NCBI RefSeq assembly: GCF_030012985.1
Contig: NZ_CP120233.1
Span: 4,583,001 to 4,647,000 of the forward strand
DNA: 64,000 nt
Source of the DNA: Microbulbifer sp. VAAF005
Lineage (GTDB): Bacteria > Pseudomonadota > Gammaproteobacteria > Pseudomonadales > Cellvibrionaceae
Direction: 5' to 3'
Shown: one piece after another, positions 14,699-22,820 of the stretch
How positions within the stretch are numbered: the first letter of the stretch is position 1
Layout: each line of letters starts with the position of its first letter
The notes under the pieces: model-generated
Database searches by the model: none
Seen by the model: only the letters and a program-made list of their open reading frames with translations
Told to the model about the DNA's origin: nothing
Made by a program: the position numbers and the translations under genes

Positions 14699-15405
14699 GT
14701 ACGCCCAGCATGGGCGTGAACTAATGGGGTGAAAGTCCCCTGTAGGAAGATCACCGTTTAATGGACTTCATTAAATGCTAACTACTAGCGAATGGCAACT
14801 GCAACACCGTGAGGTCTTGTGGGGAGGAAGCCGCTAGCAAAACTACGAGCTGACGGACAGAAACATCATATAAGGCTTAGCCTGGAGGCGAGGTGGCCAA
14901 GAACACCGAAGCCATGTGATCTAACGGGTAGAGTAAATGATGCAGTTGTGTAGTGAAAGTTCACGTTCTTATCTGGGGAGATCTGTTTAACTTGCCGCTG
15001 TGAAGATGTCAGGGTGGCCGCTGACTCATAAATAGGCCCAGCCCGCTAGCCACCATCGCGGGGGATAGAAAAAAATGGTGGAACACAGCAGCGCTCCGCT
15101 CAGTAATGAGTAGGGTGATTAAACAGAAGTCAGCAGACGGCATAGTAGCCAAATGCCAAGATTAATACCTTGGACAGGGTGAAGGCCTGAACCTAAAACC
15201 ACGAGTTGAAAGACAGGGCTAGCCTACTGATATGTTTCCAGTCGGTTAAAGTTGATGTAGCGCACTGCCATGACACTCAACTCAAATGAAGATCTGCTCG
15301 ATACTATCGTTGGGTAGAGATTCATTACGGATAGGAACCGCCCATTGCGGACCCGCATGATGGGTGGTGTGGGGGCCGGTAGCTAAAAACTACCGGCTAC
15401 CCGAT
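14699..15405 (+). mobile_element. Group IIC-type intron lacking its reverse-transcriptase gene
   Basis: 707 bp. It begins GTACGCCCAGCATGGGCGTG, is nearly identical to the first 590 bp and the last 95 bp of the intron at 18448-20363, and ends CTACCCGAT. Domain V (GAACCGCCCATTGCGGACCC onward, about 15334-15376) and the domain VI hairpin (CCGGTAGCTAAAAACTACCGG) are intact. The reverse-transcriptase ORF is deleted from just after its first 10-11 codons to its last few, leaving a 15-codon frame from ATG 15270. The RNA could still fold, and splicing or mobility would need a protein supplied in trans. It is inserted in an attC core and faces opposite to the cassettes. Confidence 0.85.
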
Positions 15406-15795
15406 TTATACGAAAACTGGTTGCTGGTTTGCATATCCCCATACCCTGTAACACCCATTTTCTAAGGAGTATGGGATATTGTACTTTTTCAGAACAGTTG
15501 CTATAAAGCCACTGAAGTCAGTAATTCTATCACTTAAAAGATTGCCCCTTCGCTCTCTTTTGAATGGGTCAATATCCATCCACTCGATACAGTTAGATTG
15601 ACCATAACGAACCCATTCCCAATCAAGCAGCGAAAACCCAGGCATTGCCTCTAAGTCTCGTAGATATTTAAGCCTTACTTGAGGCTCGAAATCACTGTTA
15701 CTTGTAATGGCATTAGCGAGTTCTCGCCACTTTGTTTTGTTCATATACGAAACAAGGCGCCGCTCTTCAATAAATTTTAGTGTTTCTTCGTTCAT
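15406..15795 (-). CDS. Hypothetical cassette protein, possibly DUF6678-like
   Basis: 129 residues, soluble, no signal peptide. It contains YMNKTKWRELANAITSNSDF near residue 17, VRLKYLRDLEAMPGFSLLDWEW, and C-terminal YSLENGCYRVWGYA. The N-K-T-K-W-R-E-L start is reminiscent of DUF6678 proteins; this is from memory and uncertain. The first 17 residues may be extra, if translation begins at MNKTKW. Its stop codon is the first triplet after the intron, that is, part of the interrupted attC core. The IS4-type element is inserted just upstream of it, 22 bp before the start codon. Confidence 0.6.
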   Translation of the reverse strand: MNEETLKFIEERRLVSYMNKTKWRELANAITSNSDFEPQVRLKYLRDLEAMPGFSLLDWEWVRYGQSNCIEWMDIDPFKRERRGNLLSDRITDFSGFIATVLKKYNIPYSLENGCYRVWGYANQQPVFV

Positions 15796-15816
15796 TGCCT
15801 ACGTATAACGCCTGCC

Positions 15817-17290
15817 CTGTGTTTTATACACATTATTTAAGTCCACTTAGAGTTTCTGCTGCCTCTATATAATGAAGTAGCTTGGTGTATCCCTGCCAAA
15901 CGGTTTTAACTCCTGGCTCGCCATCCCCTTTACGCCCCAAAAAACCTCCTAAACCTGCCAACATACGGGTTATCTCCCTCATACTTGGGGGTTCATTTGG
16001 TGGAGTAGTTTTATCTCGCATCATCCATATCATACGCCATTCTTTTTCAGAGTAGGCACTTGTACACGGTGCGTCAGGAACTCTTCGTGCATGCGTAGTT
16101 ATCGAATGTAGCCGCCATCCAATAATCATATAGATCGCAATGCAGTTCAACATGCGCTGCTCTGTTCTAAAACGGTTACTTTCTATCTGGCATCCGCCTT
16201 TCACCACCCGAAAATAGGTTTCAATTTCCCACCGGCTTCGATACCACTCAATGATGACCCTTGCCTGCTTAAAGTCTTCAACTGGAAGATCAGTTAACAG
16301 CATCCACTCAATGCCTTTTTCACCCTCTGGTGGGTTTAATTCTTTAGCCAATACAGCATAGAGAGAAAGTGGTCGTTTAGATTTTCCTTTCCCAAGTAGC
16401 CGTATCTCAGTAGTGGATACACTGACTTTGGCTTTTCTTCCAGATTCACCATTCCGTTTGGGAATATCTACCGTGTATAGACCAACAGATTTCTGCTCAT
16501 TCATATGATCCCAAAGCAAAACCGTTTCTTCTCCATCGAGCTCTAAAGTGCGATTGGCCTTAGCTCGAACGATATAGCTCGCCCGCCGCTGTTCACTTTG
16601 ATCTTCAGCCAGTTGAAACCACTCATGAATATCACCCTCTCTATCAGCAATACTCACAATTGTACTTTCAGGGCAGCGCTCCTGTATCTGACAAGCCGTT
16701 TCGTAATGGTCTAGCCAGCGTCGACTCTCCTTATTCTTTATCGACTTGGTATAACGGGAATTAGAGCTTGATTCCTTGTCTCTCTGCCACATACTACCCT
16801 CAACAACACCCAAGTTAACTCTTGATGGCGTTATAGCGATGGAGGTGTGCAAGAGTTGCTGATTGGTCTCTTTCCGCCTAAGTGTTCCCATCTCTTTACT
16901 TTCTAAGTCAGTGGCAAAATTTAGAAAGGTGGTATCTTGAGGGATAAGAACAACGGGCTGCGCCTTGATTCTCTCAAGAGTTGCCGATTTATGGCCGCTC
17001 ATAATAGAATCAAAATTGACTTTATCATTTTCGATAAAGCGATAAGCTGCAAACGTTTCTGCCCAAGTTTTGTTTGCACAGGGAATGCTATTCTTTGGAT
17101 CTGAACTTAAACTACTAAGAATATTGGACAAGCGCTTATTCAAACGTGTATCACCCATAACCTGATTTTTTACTTCCTCCATGACCCAGCCCTGCATAAT
17201 TATCCAATCAAATCTGTAATTCATGCCAGGTCAAACTGTAACTTATTGATTTACATAATAAAACCGGAAAAACTTGTGTATAAAACTTAG
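15817..17290 (-). mobile_element. IS4-family insertion sequence
   Basis: 1474 bp. Terminal inverted repeats read CTGTGTTTTATACACA on the left and CTAAGTTTTATACACA on the right (complement). The flanks carry the 8-bp direct repeat CGCCTGCC at 15809-15816 and 17291-17298. The target was an attC site, whose two halves can be rejoined. It carries one transposase gene filling nearly all of the element. The intact reading frame and precise duplication indicate a relatively recent insertion. Confidence 0.9.
15833..17224 (-). CDS. IS4-family transposase
   Basis: 463 residues, intact. The N-terminal DNA-binding part is WVMEEVKNQVMGDTRLNKRL and AETFAAYRFIENDKV. The DDE catalytic domain has a first Asp in LIPQDTTFLNF, a second in IVSIADREGDIHEW, and the Y-(2)-R-(3)-E-(6)-K signature in YRSRWEIETYFRVVK. 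This is the Tn5/IS50-like branch of the IS4 family. Translation may start at MNYRF or a few codons later (MQGWVMEE). It catalyses cut-and-paste transposition of the surrounding element, reads in the same direction as the cassette genes, and fills the element to within 70 bp of each end. Confidence 0.93.
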   Translation of the reverse strand: MNYRFDWIIMQGWVMEEVKNQVMGDTRLNKRLSNILSSLSSDPKNSIPCANKTWAETFAAYRFIENDKVNFDSIMSGHKSATLERIKAQPVVLIPQDTTFLNFATDLESKEMGTLRRKETNQQLLHTSIAITPSRVNLGVVEGSMWQRDKESSSNSRYTKSIKNKESRRWLDHYETACQIQERCPESTIVSIADREGDIHEWFQLAEDQSEQRRASYIVRAKANRTLELDGEETVLLWDHMNEQKSVGLYTVDIPKRNGESGRKAKVSVSTTEIRLLGKGKSKRPLSLYAVLAKELNPPEGEKGIEWMLLTDLPVEDFKQARVIIEWYRSRWEIETYFRVVKGGCQIESNRFRTEQRMLNCIAIYMIIGWRLHSITTHARRVPDAPCTSAYSEKEWRMIWMMRDKTTPPNEPPSMREITRMLAGLGGFLGRKGDGEPGVKTVWQGYTKLLHYIEAAETLSGLK

Positions 17291-17605
17291 CGCCTGCCGC
17301 ACAGGCGAGCAACTTGTTGCGAGTCCAGCGCACGAAGTGCGCGATTGTGCCGGCACTTGTATGGTGTTTTTACCGTAGTACTTGTATAAAACAAAGCATG
17401 TAGCTAAAAACACCAAGATTTGTATGCAGTAGTAAATATAGAAATCTGGAAATGCCCAGATAATTACAAGCACCATTGCAAATGAAAGGCTGAGTATAAA
17501 ACCCGCCTGTATCTTAAACAGCCGGTTACTGCCGCCTGCTATAAACATAGAGTATGCAAGCAGCAATAACTGTACGACCAAAAATATTACTAACCCGCCA
17601 CCCAT
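17243..17605 (-). CDS. Small membrane protein with attC/IS-encoded tail
   Basis: 120 codons. The first 80 form three hydrophobic helices (LVIFLVVQLLLLAYSMFI, AGFILSLSFAMVLVIIWAF, YCIQILVFLATCFVLY). The remaining 40 residues read through the attC site (VPAQSRTSCAGLATSCSPVRQA), and the last 16 come from the IS4-element end. Other cassette genes stop inside the attC core, whereas this one does not. Its present C-terminus is therefore partly an accident of the insertion. No family recognised. Confidence 0.55.
   Translation of the reverse strand: MGGGLVIFLVVQLLLLAYSMFIAGGSNRLFKIQAGFILSLSFAMVLVIIWAFPDFYIYYCIQILVFLATCFVLYKYYGKNTIQVPAQSRTSCAGLATSCSPVRQALSFIHKFFRFYYVNQ
17291..17365 (-). other. attC site split by the IS4 element
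   Basis: The left stub, GTATAACGCCTGCC (15803-15816), and this right part rejoin across the 8-bp duplication into one attC with GCAACTTGTTGC and GCGCACGAAGTGCGC palindromes and a GTATGGT-like end. Confidence 0.7.
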
Positions 17606-17615
17606 TCGATTTGAC

Positions 17616-17693
17616 GCCTAACGCCGAGCGCACGGGCGAACAAACCAGCGGTTTGTGAGTCCAGCGCAGCGGCCGTGGCGCGTTTTGTTAACT
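17616..17693 (-). other. attC-like site
   Basis: GCCTAAC to GTTAACT, with AAACCAGCGGTTT and CAGCGCAGCGG palindromic parts. The next gene's stop (17688-17690) lies within the core. Confidence 0.75.
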
Positions 17694-18032
17694 GTTGCTA
17701 ATAACATGACAAACTTTCTCATTAAAAAATAGATACTTTCCTTGTTTTTCAAAGTGAGTATTTTCAGACCACCACTTTGCAGCATCAGGGTTACTTTCAT
17801 TGAGCAGATTTATAGCAACACACCCCTCTACAAGATAACCAATTTCTCCTTGAGTGTTGCCACTAAGTAGTTTCCACAACTGGCCAAGTATAGTTTTTGG
17901 CCCACTGACAACTCCCACGGTTCGGCAGTTCTGTAGGCCTTCTTTAGCAAGTGGCAACTCAATACCCACCCAACTTTTACGTATCTCTAGAGGGGCTTCG
18001 CCTTGTGGAACTTCTACTATTCTTACTTTCAT
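17688..18032 (-). CDS. Conserved-looking hypothetical cassette protein
   Basis: 114 residues starting MKVRIVEVPQGEAPLEIRKS, then WVGIELPLAKEGL and YLVEGCVAINLLNESNPDAA, ending HVISNS. Soluble, no signal peptide. I recall similar MKVRIVEVPxGEAP proteins as recurrent small genes on mobile DNA, but no function is known to me. The C-terminal WWSENTHFEKQGKYLFF looks like a small beta domain. Single-gene cassette with the stop in the attC core and a normal attC upstream. Confidence 0.7.
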   Translation of the reverse strand: MKVRIVEVPQGEAPLEIRKSWVGIELPLAKEGLQNCRTVGVVSGPKTILGQLWKLLSGNTQGEIGYLVEGCVAINLLNESNPDAAKWWSENTHFEKQGKYLFFNEKVCHVISNS

Positions 18033-18039
18033 TTTAAAC

Positions 18040-18129
18040 AGTTAACGCCTTTGTAACGGGCCGTGTTGTGGCGAAGCCACGCTTTTAGCGGTCCAGCCCG
18101 AAGGGCGATCGTTGACAAGCTTGTTAGGT
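18040..18129 (-). other. attC-like site
   Basis: AGTTAAC to GTTAGGT. The centre contains GTGGCGAAGCCAC and CAGCCCGAAGGGCG and shares GCTTTTAGCGGTCCAGCCC with the site at 11362-11451. Confidence 0.8.
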
Positions 18130-18149
18130 GTTTTTACTTGGCACATTCT

Positions 18150-18356
18150 CTATTTAAACCTCGGAGCACAAAATTGGCATAATCCACGATCATCCAAATC
18201 CATTTCAGGAAACATATTCTCAAAATTCACCTTTGGAATATTATCTGGAGTTTCTGGATCCCTGCCGTACTGGCCACAGGCAGCACACTGCCTTATCCAT
18301 TTCCTAGTTCTCGGATCTTTCAGGCACCACTCTTGAGTCTTAGTCTCAGTTCTCAT
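18150..18356 (-). CDS. Small four-cysteine (zinc-binding) protein
   Basis: 68 residues from the ATG at 18356 (MRTETKTQEWCLKDP); a GTG two codons upstream lies at the attC edge. It contains CAACGQYG and CQFC pairs separated by about 35 residues, a likely treble-clef or ribbon zinc site, plus a further cysteine in EWCLKD. Charged and soluble, with MFPEMDLDDRG near the end. No enzyme motif. Its attC is the one carrying the full-length intron's left neighbour, so the two sit in adjacent cassettes. Confidence 0.6.
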   Translation of the reverse strand: MRTETKTQEWCLKDPRTRKWIRQCAACGQYGRDPETPDNIPKVNFENMFPEMDLDDRGLCQFCAPRFK

Positions 18357-18360
18357 GGAC

Positions 18361-18447
18361 ACCTAACGCCTCAATAAAGGGCCGGAACGCAGCGGCGAAG
18401 CCGCGGAGTGGAGGTCCAGCCCCGTAGGGGCATCTTTGATTGATTTG
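18361..18447 (-). other. attC site interrupted by the full-length group II intron
   Basis: ACCTAAC through AGCGGCGAAGCCGC and CAGCCCCGTAGGGGC to GATTTG at 18447. The intron follows and the core resumes at 20364 (TTATAT). Rejoined, it reads GTTATAT, with the stop codon of the 20364 gene inside. Confidence 0.75.
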
Positions 18448-20363
18448 GTACGCCCAGCATGGGCGTGAACTAATGGGGTGAAAGTCCCCTGTAGGAAGAT
18501 CACCGTTTAATGGACTTCATTAAATGCTAACTACTAGCGAATGGCAACTGCAACACCGTGAGGTCTTGTGGGGAGGAAGCCGCTAGCAAAACTACGAGCT
18601 GACGGACAGAAACATCATATAAGGCTTAGCCTGGAGGCGAGGTGGCCAAGAACACCGAAGCCATGTGATCTAACGGGTAGAGTAAATGATGCAGTTGTGT
18701 AGTGAAAGTTCACGTTCTTATCTGGGGAGATCTGTTCAACCTACTGCTGTAAAGCTGTCAGCGTGGCCGCTGACTCATAAGTAGGCTCAGCCCGCTAGCC
18801 ACTATCGCGGGGGTAAACAAAATTGGTGGAACACAGCAGCGCCTTGGTCAGTAATGATCAAGGTGATTAAACAGAAGTCAGCCGACGGCATAGTAGCCTA
18901 ATGCCAAGATTAATACCTTGGATACGGTGAAGGCCTGAACCCAAAATCCACGAGTTAAAAGACAGGGCTAGCTTACGGATATGTTGCCAGCCGGATATAA
19001 AATTGACGTAGCGCACTGCCATGACACTCAACTCAAATGAAAATCTGCTTGAAGCCATCCTCAGCAAAGAAAATCTTAATGCTGCATGGAAACACGTGCG
19101 AAGCAACAAAGGTGCCGCAGGCATTGACGGGATTACTGTCGATAATTTTGTGCAGCACTTCAAGGCAGTTGGCGACGAGCTCATCGAGACCATTCGACAG
19201 GGTCATTACCAGCCGCTTCCCGTCAGGCGCGTCTACATTCGCAAGCCAGATGGTGGCCAGCGTGGTCTCGGGATACCTACGATCTTTGATCGTGTTATTC
19301 AGCAGGCTATCGCCCAAATCATCGGTCCCTGTTTCGATAAAACCTTTTCGGAGTTCAGCTATGGATTCCGCCCAAAGCGATCACAGCATCATGCGGTGAA
19401 AAAGCTGCGAAAGTATATCGAGGGAGGGAAACGAATAGCAGTGGATGTCGATTTATCCAAATTCTTCGACCGGGTAAATCATGATTTCCTCATGAGTTTA
19501 CTTGGCCAAAGAATCAGCGATAAGCGCGTACTCAAACTGATCGCAAACTACTTGCGTGCAGGAAGTGTAGAAGATGGATGCTGGAAAGCCTGTCATGAGG
19601 GGGTGCCACAAGGTGGCCCTTTATCGCCGCTGCTCTCCAACATTGTACTCCACTTGCTCGACAAAGAGCTGGAAAAACGCCGACACAATTTCGTCCGCTA
19701 TGCGGACGATTTTGTGATTGTGGTTTCCTCTAAACGCGCGGGTGAACGGGTTATGGCGAGTATTAAACGCTTTGTTGAGCGCAAGCTTAAGCTCAAAGTT
19801 AACGATACTAAAAGCCAAGTGGTTCCTGTCAGCCGTTGTAAGTTCCTAGGCTTCTCTTTTCGGGGGCAAAGCTTGTCTGGCATGATAAGTCCCTGCTCCA
19901 ATTTAAATACCGCGTCCGACAGATTACAGGGCGATCTCGTGGTATCTCTATGGAAAAGAAACTGAAAGAACTTACCGTATACCTCCGTGGTTGGATCAAC
20001 TATTTTGGAATAGCGCAAGGCTATCAAAAATGTATCGATCTAGACTGCTGGATACGACGGCGATTAAGAATGAGCTATTGGAAGAATTGGCGCAGAGTGA
20101 GAACGAAAGTTCGAAATTTACTGCGTATGGGTGTGAGTGAATCGCTGGCAGTTACCTGCGGCTCGTCCGGTAAAAGTTACTGGCGAAGCGCAAAAACTGA
20201 GGGTATTCATATTGCGCTCAATAATGAGTTCTTCGAAGGGATGGGTTTGATTTCATTGCGAGATCGTTGGGTAGAGATTCATTACGGATAGGGAACCGCC
20301 CATTGCGGACCCGCACGATGGGTGGTGTGGGGGCCGGTAGTTAGAAACTACCGGCTACCCGAT
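18448..20363 (+). mobile_element. Group IIC (attC-type) intron, full length
   Basis: 1916 bp, starting GTACGCCC and ending CCGAT. About 570 bp of domain I-IV ribozyme sequence precede the reverse-transcriptase gene. Domain V (about 20294-20334, GAACCGCCCATTGCGGACCC and GATGGGTGGTGTGGGGGC) and domain VI (CCGGTAGTTAGAAACTACCGG) follow it. The short intron-encoded protein without endonuclease domain, the domain V form, and insertion in an attC in the direction opposite to the cassette genes all fit the known IIC-attC lineage. The five bases before both intron copies are ATTTG, presumably the intron-binding site. Confidence 0.88.
19021..20291 (+). pseudogene. ltrA: Group II intron reverse transcriptase/maturase with frameshift
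   Basis: Two frames together encode a 423-residue LtrA-like protein. The first (19021 to about 19866) has RT fingers and palm, with RYADDFVIVVSS as the catalytic motif and IAVDVDLSKFFDRVNHD as the other Asp motif. It then runs off into a wrong frame ending at 19965. The second frame supplies KLVWHDKSLLQFKYRVRQITG, the maturase X domain (LRGWINYFGIAQGYQ) and the tail GLISLRDRWVEIHYG. One G is missing from a G run at 19862-19866; six G would restore FRGAKLVW. There is no endonuclease domain, as in class C. It could be a true mutation, a sequencing error, or slippage at the run. Confidence 0.88.
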
Positions 20364-20855
20364 TTATATTTTGTAATTTAGCCAACGAAGAACACCCAAC
20401 CAAAAAGCACCATTAATGAGTGCTTCTGGTTCGTTTTTCTTAAGCCAAGCCACAAAGCTATCTACGTATTGGCTAGGTATATTGTTCTTTATATAAGCTT
20501 GATCGTCTATATCTACAGCTCCATTAATACACTCTTGAAACAGATGTAATGACTGAGAAAGCTTCAAGAGATTTGTTGCCATAAAGTCCTGCTCTCCATC
20601 CCTCAAGCGAACCACAACAAAGTTACCATTTATACATATAGGGTAATCGTCACGATCAGAGCCGATAGCATAAAGAATTTCATTCTCGTAGTTGATCGCC
20701 GGCAACCAGGTTTCTTCATCGCCGAAATACATATTTGGCGCACACCAGTTCGGCAACCCAACTTCTGACATAAAAGCTATAGCTTCGTCATCAAGTCCGA
20801 TATCGGACAGCCTTGATTTTGGATATTTAGAATATGAGTCAAATAGTTCGTTCAT
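20364..20855 (-). CDS. SUKH-type immunity-like protein
   Basis: 163 residues, soluble and acidic. The order LSDIGLDDEAIAFMSEVGLP, NMYFGDEETWLPAI, LYAIGSDRDDYPICINGNFVV, DFMATNLLKLSQSLHLFQECI matches the SUKH-4-like pattern: aim helix, G-L-P, I-G-x-D, P-I-C-x-D/N-G, then F-x-x-x-S/N-L-x-x-F. SUKH proteins neutralise diverse nuclease and polymorphic toxins. No toxin lies in the same cassette, so it may be an orphan immunity gene. Its stop codon immediately follows the group II intron and lies inside the interrupted attC core. Confidence 0.6.
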   Translation of the reverse strand: MNELFDSYSKYPKSRLSDIGLDDEAIAFMSEVGLPNWCAPNMYFGDEETWLPAINYENEILYAIGSDRDDYPICINGNFVVVRLRDGEQDFMATNLLKLSQSLHLFQECINGAVDIDDQAYIKNNIPSQYVDSFVAWLKKNEPEALINGAFWLGVLRWLNYKI

Positions 20856-20865
20856 CGCTCAAAAA

Positions 20866-20946
20866 ATATAACGTCGCCATAAAAGGCGAGAAACTTGTTG
20901 CGAGTCCAGCGCGTGAAACGCGCAATTTTTCATGGCCTTGTTAAGG
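20866..20946 (-). other. attC-like site
   Basis: ATATAAC to GTTAAGG, with GAGAAACTTGTTGCGAGTCC shared in part with 17291-17365 and a GCGCGTGAAACGCGC hairpin. Confidence 0.75.
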
Positions 20947-20951
20947 CCGTA

Positions 20952-21278
20952 TTACCTCATACAAGCACTATTTGTCAGCCATAAAAACGGCCCAAACAAA
21001 TCACCAAAAGCCCAGTAAATAGTACCAAACACTGATGAAATATAAATTGCGTGATGAGTCCACTGCTCAAGCGTTGTCCCATTTGAGAGTACAGCATTGA
21101 ACGTGTCTGGATTTGCATAGGCATAACCTTGCATTAATACAGCCAAACCAACAAGCAGGCCACCAAACCTTGGAGACCAGCAGGCCTCTGAATTAATACC
21201 CTCAGCAAATGTCGAGGCGCCTAAAACAAAAACATTTAGGATAATTATCAAAATTATTGGCCAAAGTCTAAATAACAC
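20952..21278 (-). CDS. Small membrane protein, unknown function
   Basis: 108 residues with an N-terminal helix or uncleaved signal (LWPIILIIILNVFVLGAS), a second helix (FGGLLVGLAVLMQGYAYA) and a third near the end (AIYISSVFGTIYWAFGDLFG). Cysteine residues occur at SEACWSP and near the end, SACMR. No family recognised. Single-gene cassette between two good attC sites. Confidence 0.65.
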   Translation of the reverse strand: MLFRLWPIILIIILNVFVLGASTFAEGINSEACWSPRFGGLLVGLAVLMQGYAYANPDTFNAVLSNGTTLEQWTHHAIYISSVFGTIYWAFGDLFGPFLWLTNSACMR

Positions 21279-21295
21279 CTAATTTCCTTCTAGTG

Positions 21296-21439
21296 CCTTA
21301 ACGCCCGCAACAGGGGCGACCAATGCTATGCACATTTTGTGCGAAACTGGGAGCGCAGCGACCCGCACAAAATGTGCATAGCGTTGGGCGTCCCGCGGAG
21401 GCCCGAAGGGCCGGAGCATACTGCTTGCGTTTGTTAGGA
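21296..21439 (-). other. Long attC site (144 bp)
   Basis: CCTTAAC to GTTAGGA. Long complementary arms are CTATGCACATTTTGTGCG and CGCACAAAATGTGCATAG, plus GCCCGAAGGGC. It is the longest site here, in the size range of chromosomal-integron repeats. Confidence 0.85.
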
Positions 21440-21769
21440 ATTTTCTCGAATCGGAGTTTTTGAGATAAAACCGCAGTACTCTCCAATTGCCCTCTCTTGA
21501 TTTTTGCCTTTAGTTTTTCTGACATTTTCGAGCAAAATGTAACCCATATAGATGGACTGGAGATCTGCAACTCGAAATATATCAGTATATCCACCGGCTT
21601 TAAGGTTCGCTGAAAGCTCATCAATGGCAATTTGAGCACTTCTCTTGCTGAAATCGCTCGCTCCCCAGCGAGCATTTGGGTTTAAAACGCTCCACTCTAT
21701 AGATGGGCATAGCTCTTCAGCAGCTGAGCTGTACGATAGTAAAAAAAGAAGAAAAATAGCTGCTCTCAT
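21434..21769 (-). CDS. Small secreted protein, unknown function
   Basis: 111 residues from MRAAIFLLFLLSYSSAAEEL, a clear signal peptide (cleavage probably after SSAA). The longer frame extends into attC DNA and is rejected. The mature part contains SVLNPNARWGASDFSKRSAQ and a helical QIAIDELSANLKAGG, with VADLQSIYMGYILLENVRKT. Two cysteines (EELCPS, GEYCGF) could pair in the periplasm. No family recognised. Its stop overlaps the attC end. Confidence 0.65.
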   Translation of the reverse strand: MRAAIFLLFLLSYSSAAEELCPSIEWSVLNPNARWGASDFSKRSAQIAIDELSANLKAGGYTDIFRVADLQSIYMGYILLENVRKTKGKNQERAIGEYCGFISKTPIRENS

Positions 21770-21774
21770 ATTAT

Positions 21775-21873
21775 TCCTAACGCCGCAAACAGCGGTCGAA
21801 GTAAAGTGGCGCAGCTTTTGCGCAAGCAAAAGGTGTGACGCTTTGCGGCGTCCGCTGCTTTGCCTTGTCAACT
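21775..21873 (-). other. attC-like site
   Basis: TCCTAAC to GTCAACT, with CTTTTGCGCAAGCAAAAG in the middle and GCGGTCGAAG/GCGTCCGC parts. The second core has C in place of T at its third base. Confidence 0.7.
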
Positions 21874-21877
21874 GTGC

Positions 21878-22303
21878 TCACAGGATTACTATTTCGCCAT
21901 TTTCTTTGATACCACATGGCCACATTCCTCGTTTAAAGAGGTGAAGTATCTCCGTCCACTTCCCAATCTGGTTGGAAGCATTCTCGTGTGCAGCCTGCCT
22001 TACGCAGAACAGAGCTGCACCTTTAAAACTCTCAGTATAATCATGCGGGCCATCTATCAAAAGGTGGCGTTTTTCCTTCACTTTTCGAAGTGAGGTGAGC
22101 GCGACTTTGTATAATTTCGAAGCTAGTTCTTTGGCACTATCTTTGTCTATATCAGTGACAGTAACTGGAAAAGGATTTGTATCATCTCGACTAGTTGGCA
22201 GCCAATCCCAGCGGTAGTCTGTATCCAATACAGAGCTGACAGGCTGAGCTTCAACAAGCCAGTCTATTTCCTCGATCATTTTTAAGAAGTCTGAACTTTC
22301 CAT
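21878..22303 (-). CDS. Hypothetical cassette protein
   Basis: 141 residues, soluble, no signal peptide. It begins MESSDFLKMIEEIDWLVEAQ, with a helical middle KELASKLYKVALTSLRKVKEK, HLLIDGPHDYTESFKGAALF and a C-terminal MWPCGIKENGEIVIL. Unknown family; an alpha/beta fold is likely. The start ATG is four bases from the attC core, so translation may depend on an upstream transcript. Single-gene cassette. Confidence 0.6.
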   Translation of the reverse strand: MESSDFLKMIEEIDWLVEAQPVSSVLDTDYRWDWLPTSRDDTNPFPVTVTDIDKDSAKELASKLYKVALTSLRKVKEKRHLLIDGPHDYTESFKGAALFCVRQAAHENASNQIGKWTEILHLFKRGMWPCGIKENGEIVIL

Positions 22304-22306
22304 GAC

Positions 22307-22399
22307 AGTTAACGCTCGGCTTTGGGGCGGACTTGTAGCTGCGGAGCAGCGGAAAGGCCGTCCCAGCCCCGCAGGGGCGACAACAGCCGCTTGTTATGC
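22307..22399 (-). other. attC-like site
   Basis: AGTTAAC to GTTATGC, with GCTGCGGAGCAGC and CAGCCCCGCAGGGGC elements. Confidence 0.8.
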
Positions 22400-22400
22400 A

Positions 22401-22820
22401 TTACTTCCACTTTGGCAAAATTACGTTGTCAGGGTAGTCAGGCGATGTTGTTGACATTCCCCAATAGTAAACGAACGAAACAGGCTCACTTTGATTCTGT
22501 AAGTGGCCAACGACAAACCAATGCTGAAACTTGAATAAATTTAATCTTTTTACCTCAACGATATCAGTGACTACGACTGAATCGCCTTGTTTGAGCGTTG
22601 CTACAGTATCACCGATGTAGCACTTGTCATTCTTATTCTGCCAGACAATCTCATTTTGGATTGACATTCCCGCTCTGGGAGCTCTACTACAAATGAGGCC
22701 ATCGCTAGTAAGTATTTTAGTGCCCAGCATATTCTGAAACCGAGCTTCAGAACCCAACCTGTCGACGCTAGTGCAACCTAAAGGCAAGAGACAGAACACA
22801 ATAATTTTCAATTTACTCAT
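22401..22820 (-). CDS. Small lipoprotein, unknown function
   Basis: 139 residues. The signal region MSKLKIIVFCLLPLGCTS has a lipobox (LPLGC), so the protein is probably lipid-modified at Cys16 and membrane-anchored. The mature domain has a beta-rich look: KCYIGDTVATLKQGDSVVVT, DIVEVKRLN, QHWFVVGHL. It resembles an SH3-like or OB-like module in general pattern only. No family named. Single-gene cassette. Confidence 0.65.
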   Translation of the reverse strand: MSKLKIIVFCLLPLGCTSVDRLGSEARFQNMLGTKILTSDGLICSRAPRAGMSIQNEIVWQNKNDKCYIGDTVATLKQGDSVVVTDIVEVKRLNLFKFQHWFVVGHLQNQSEPVSFVYYWGMSTTSPDYPDNVILPKWK

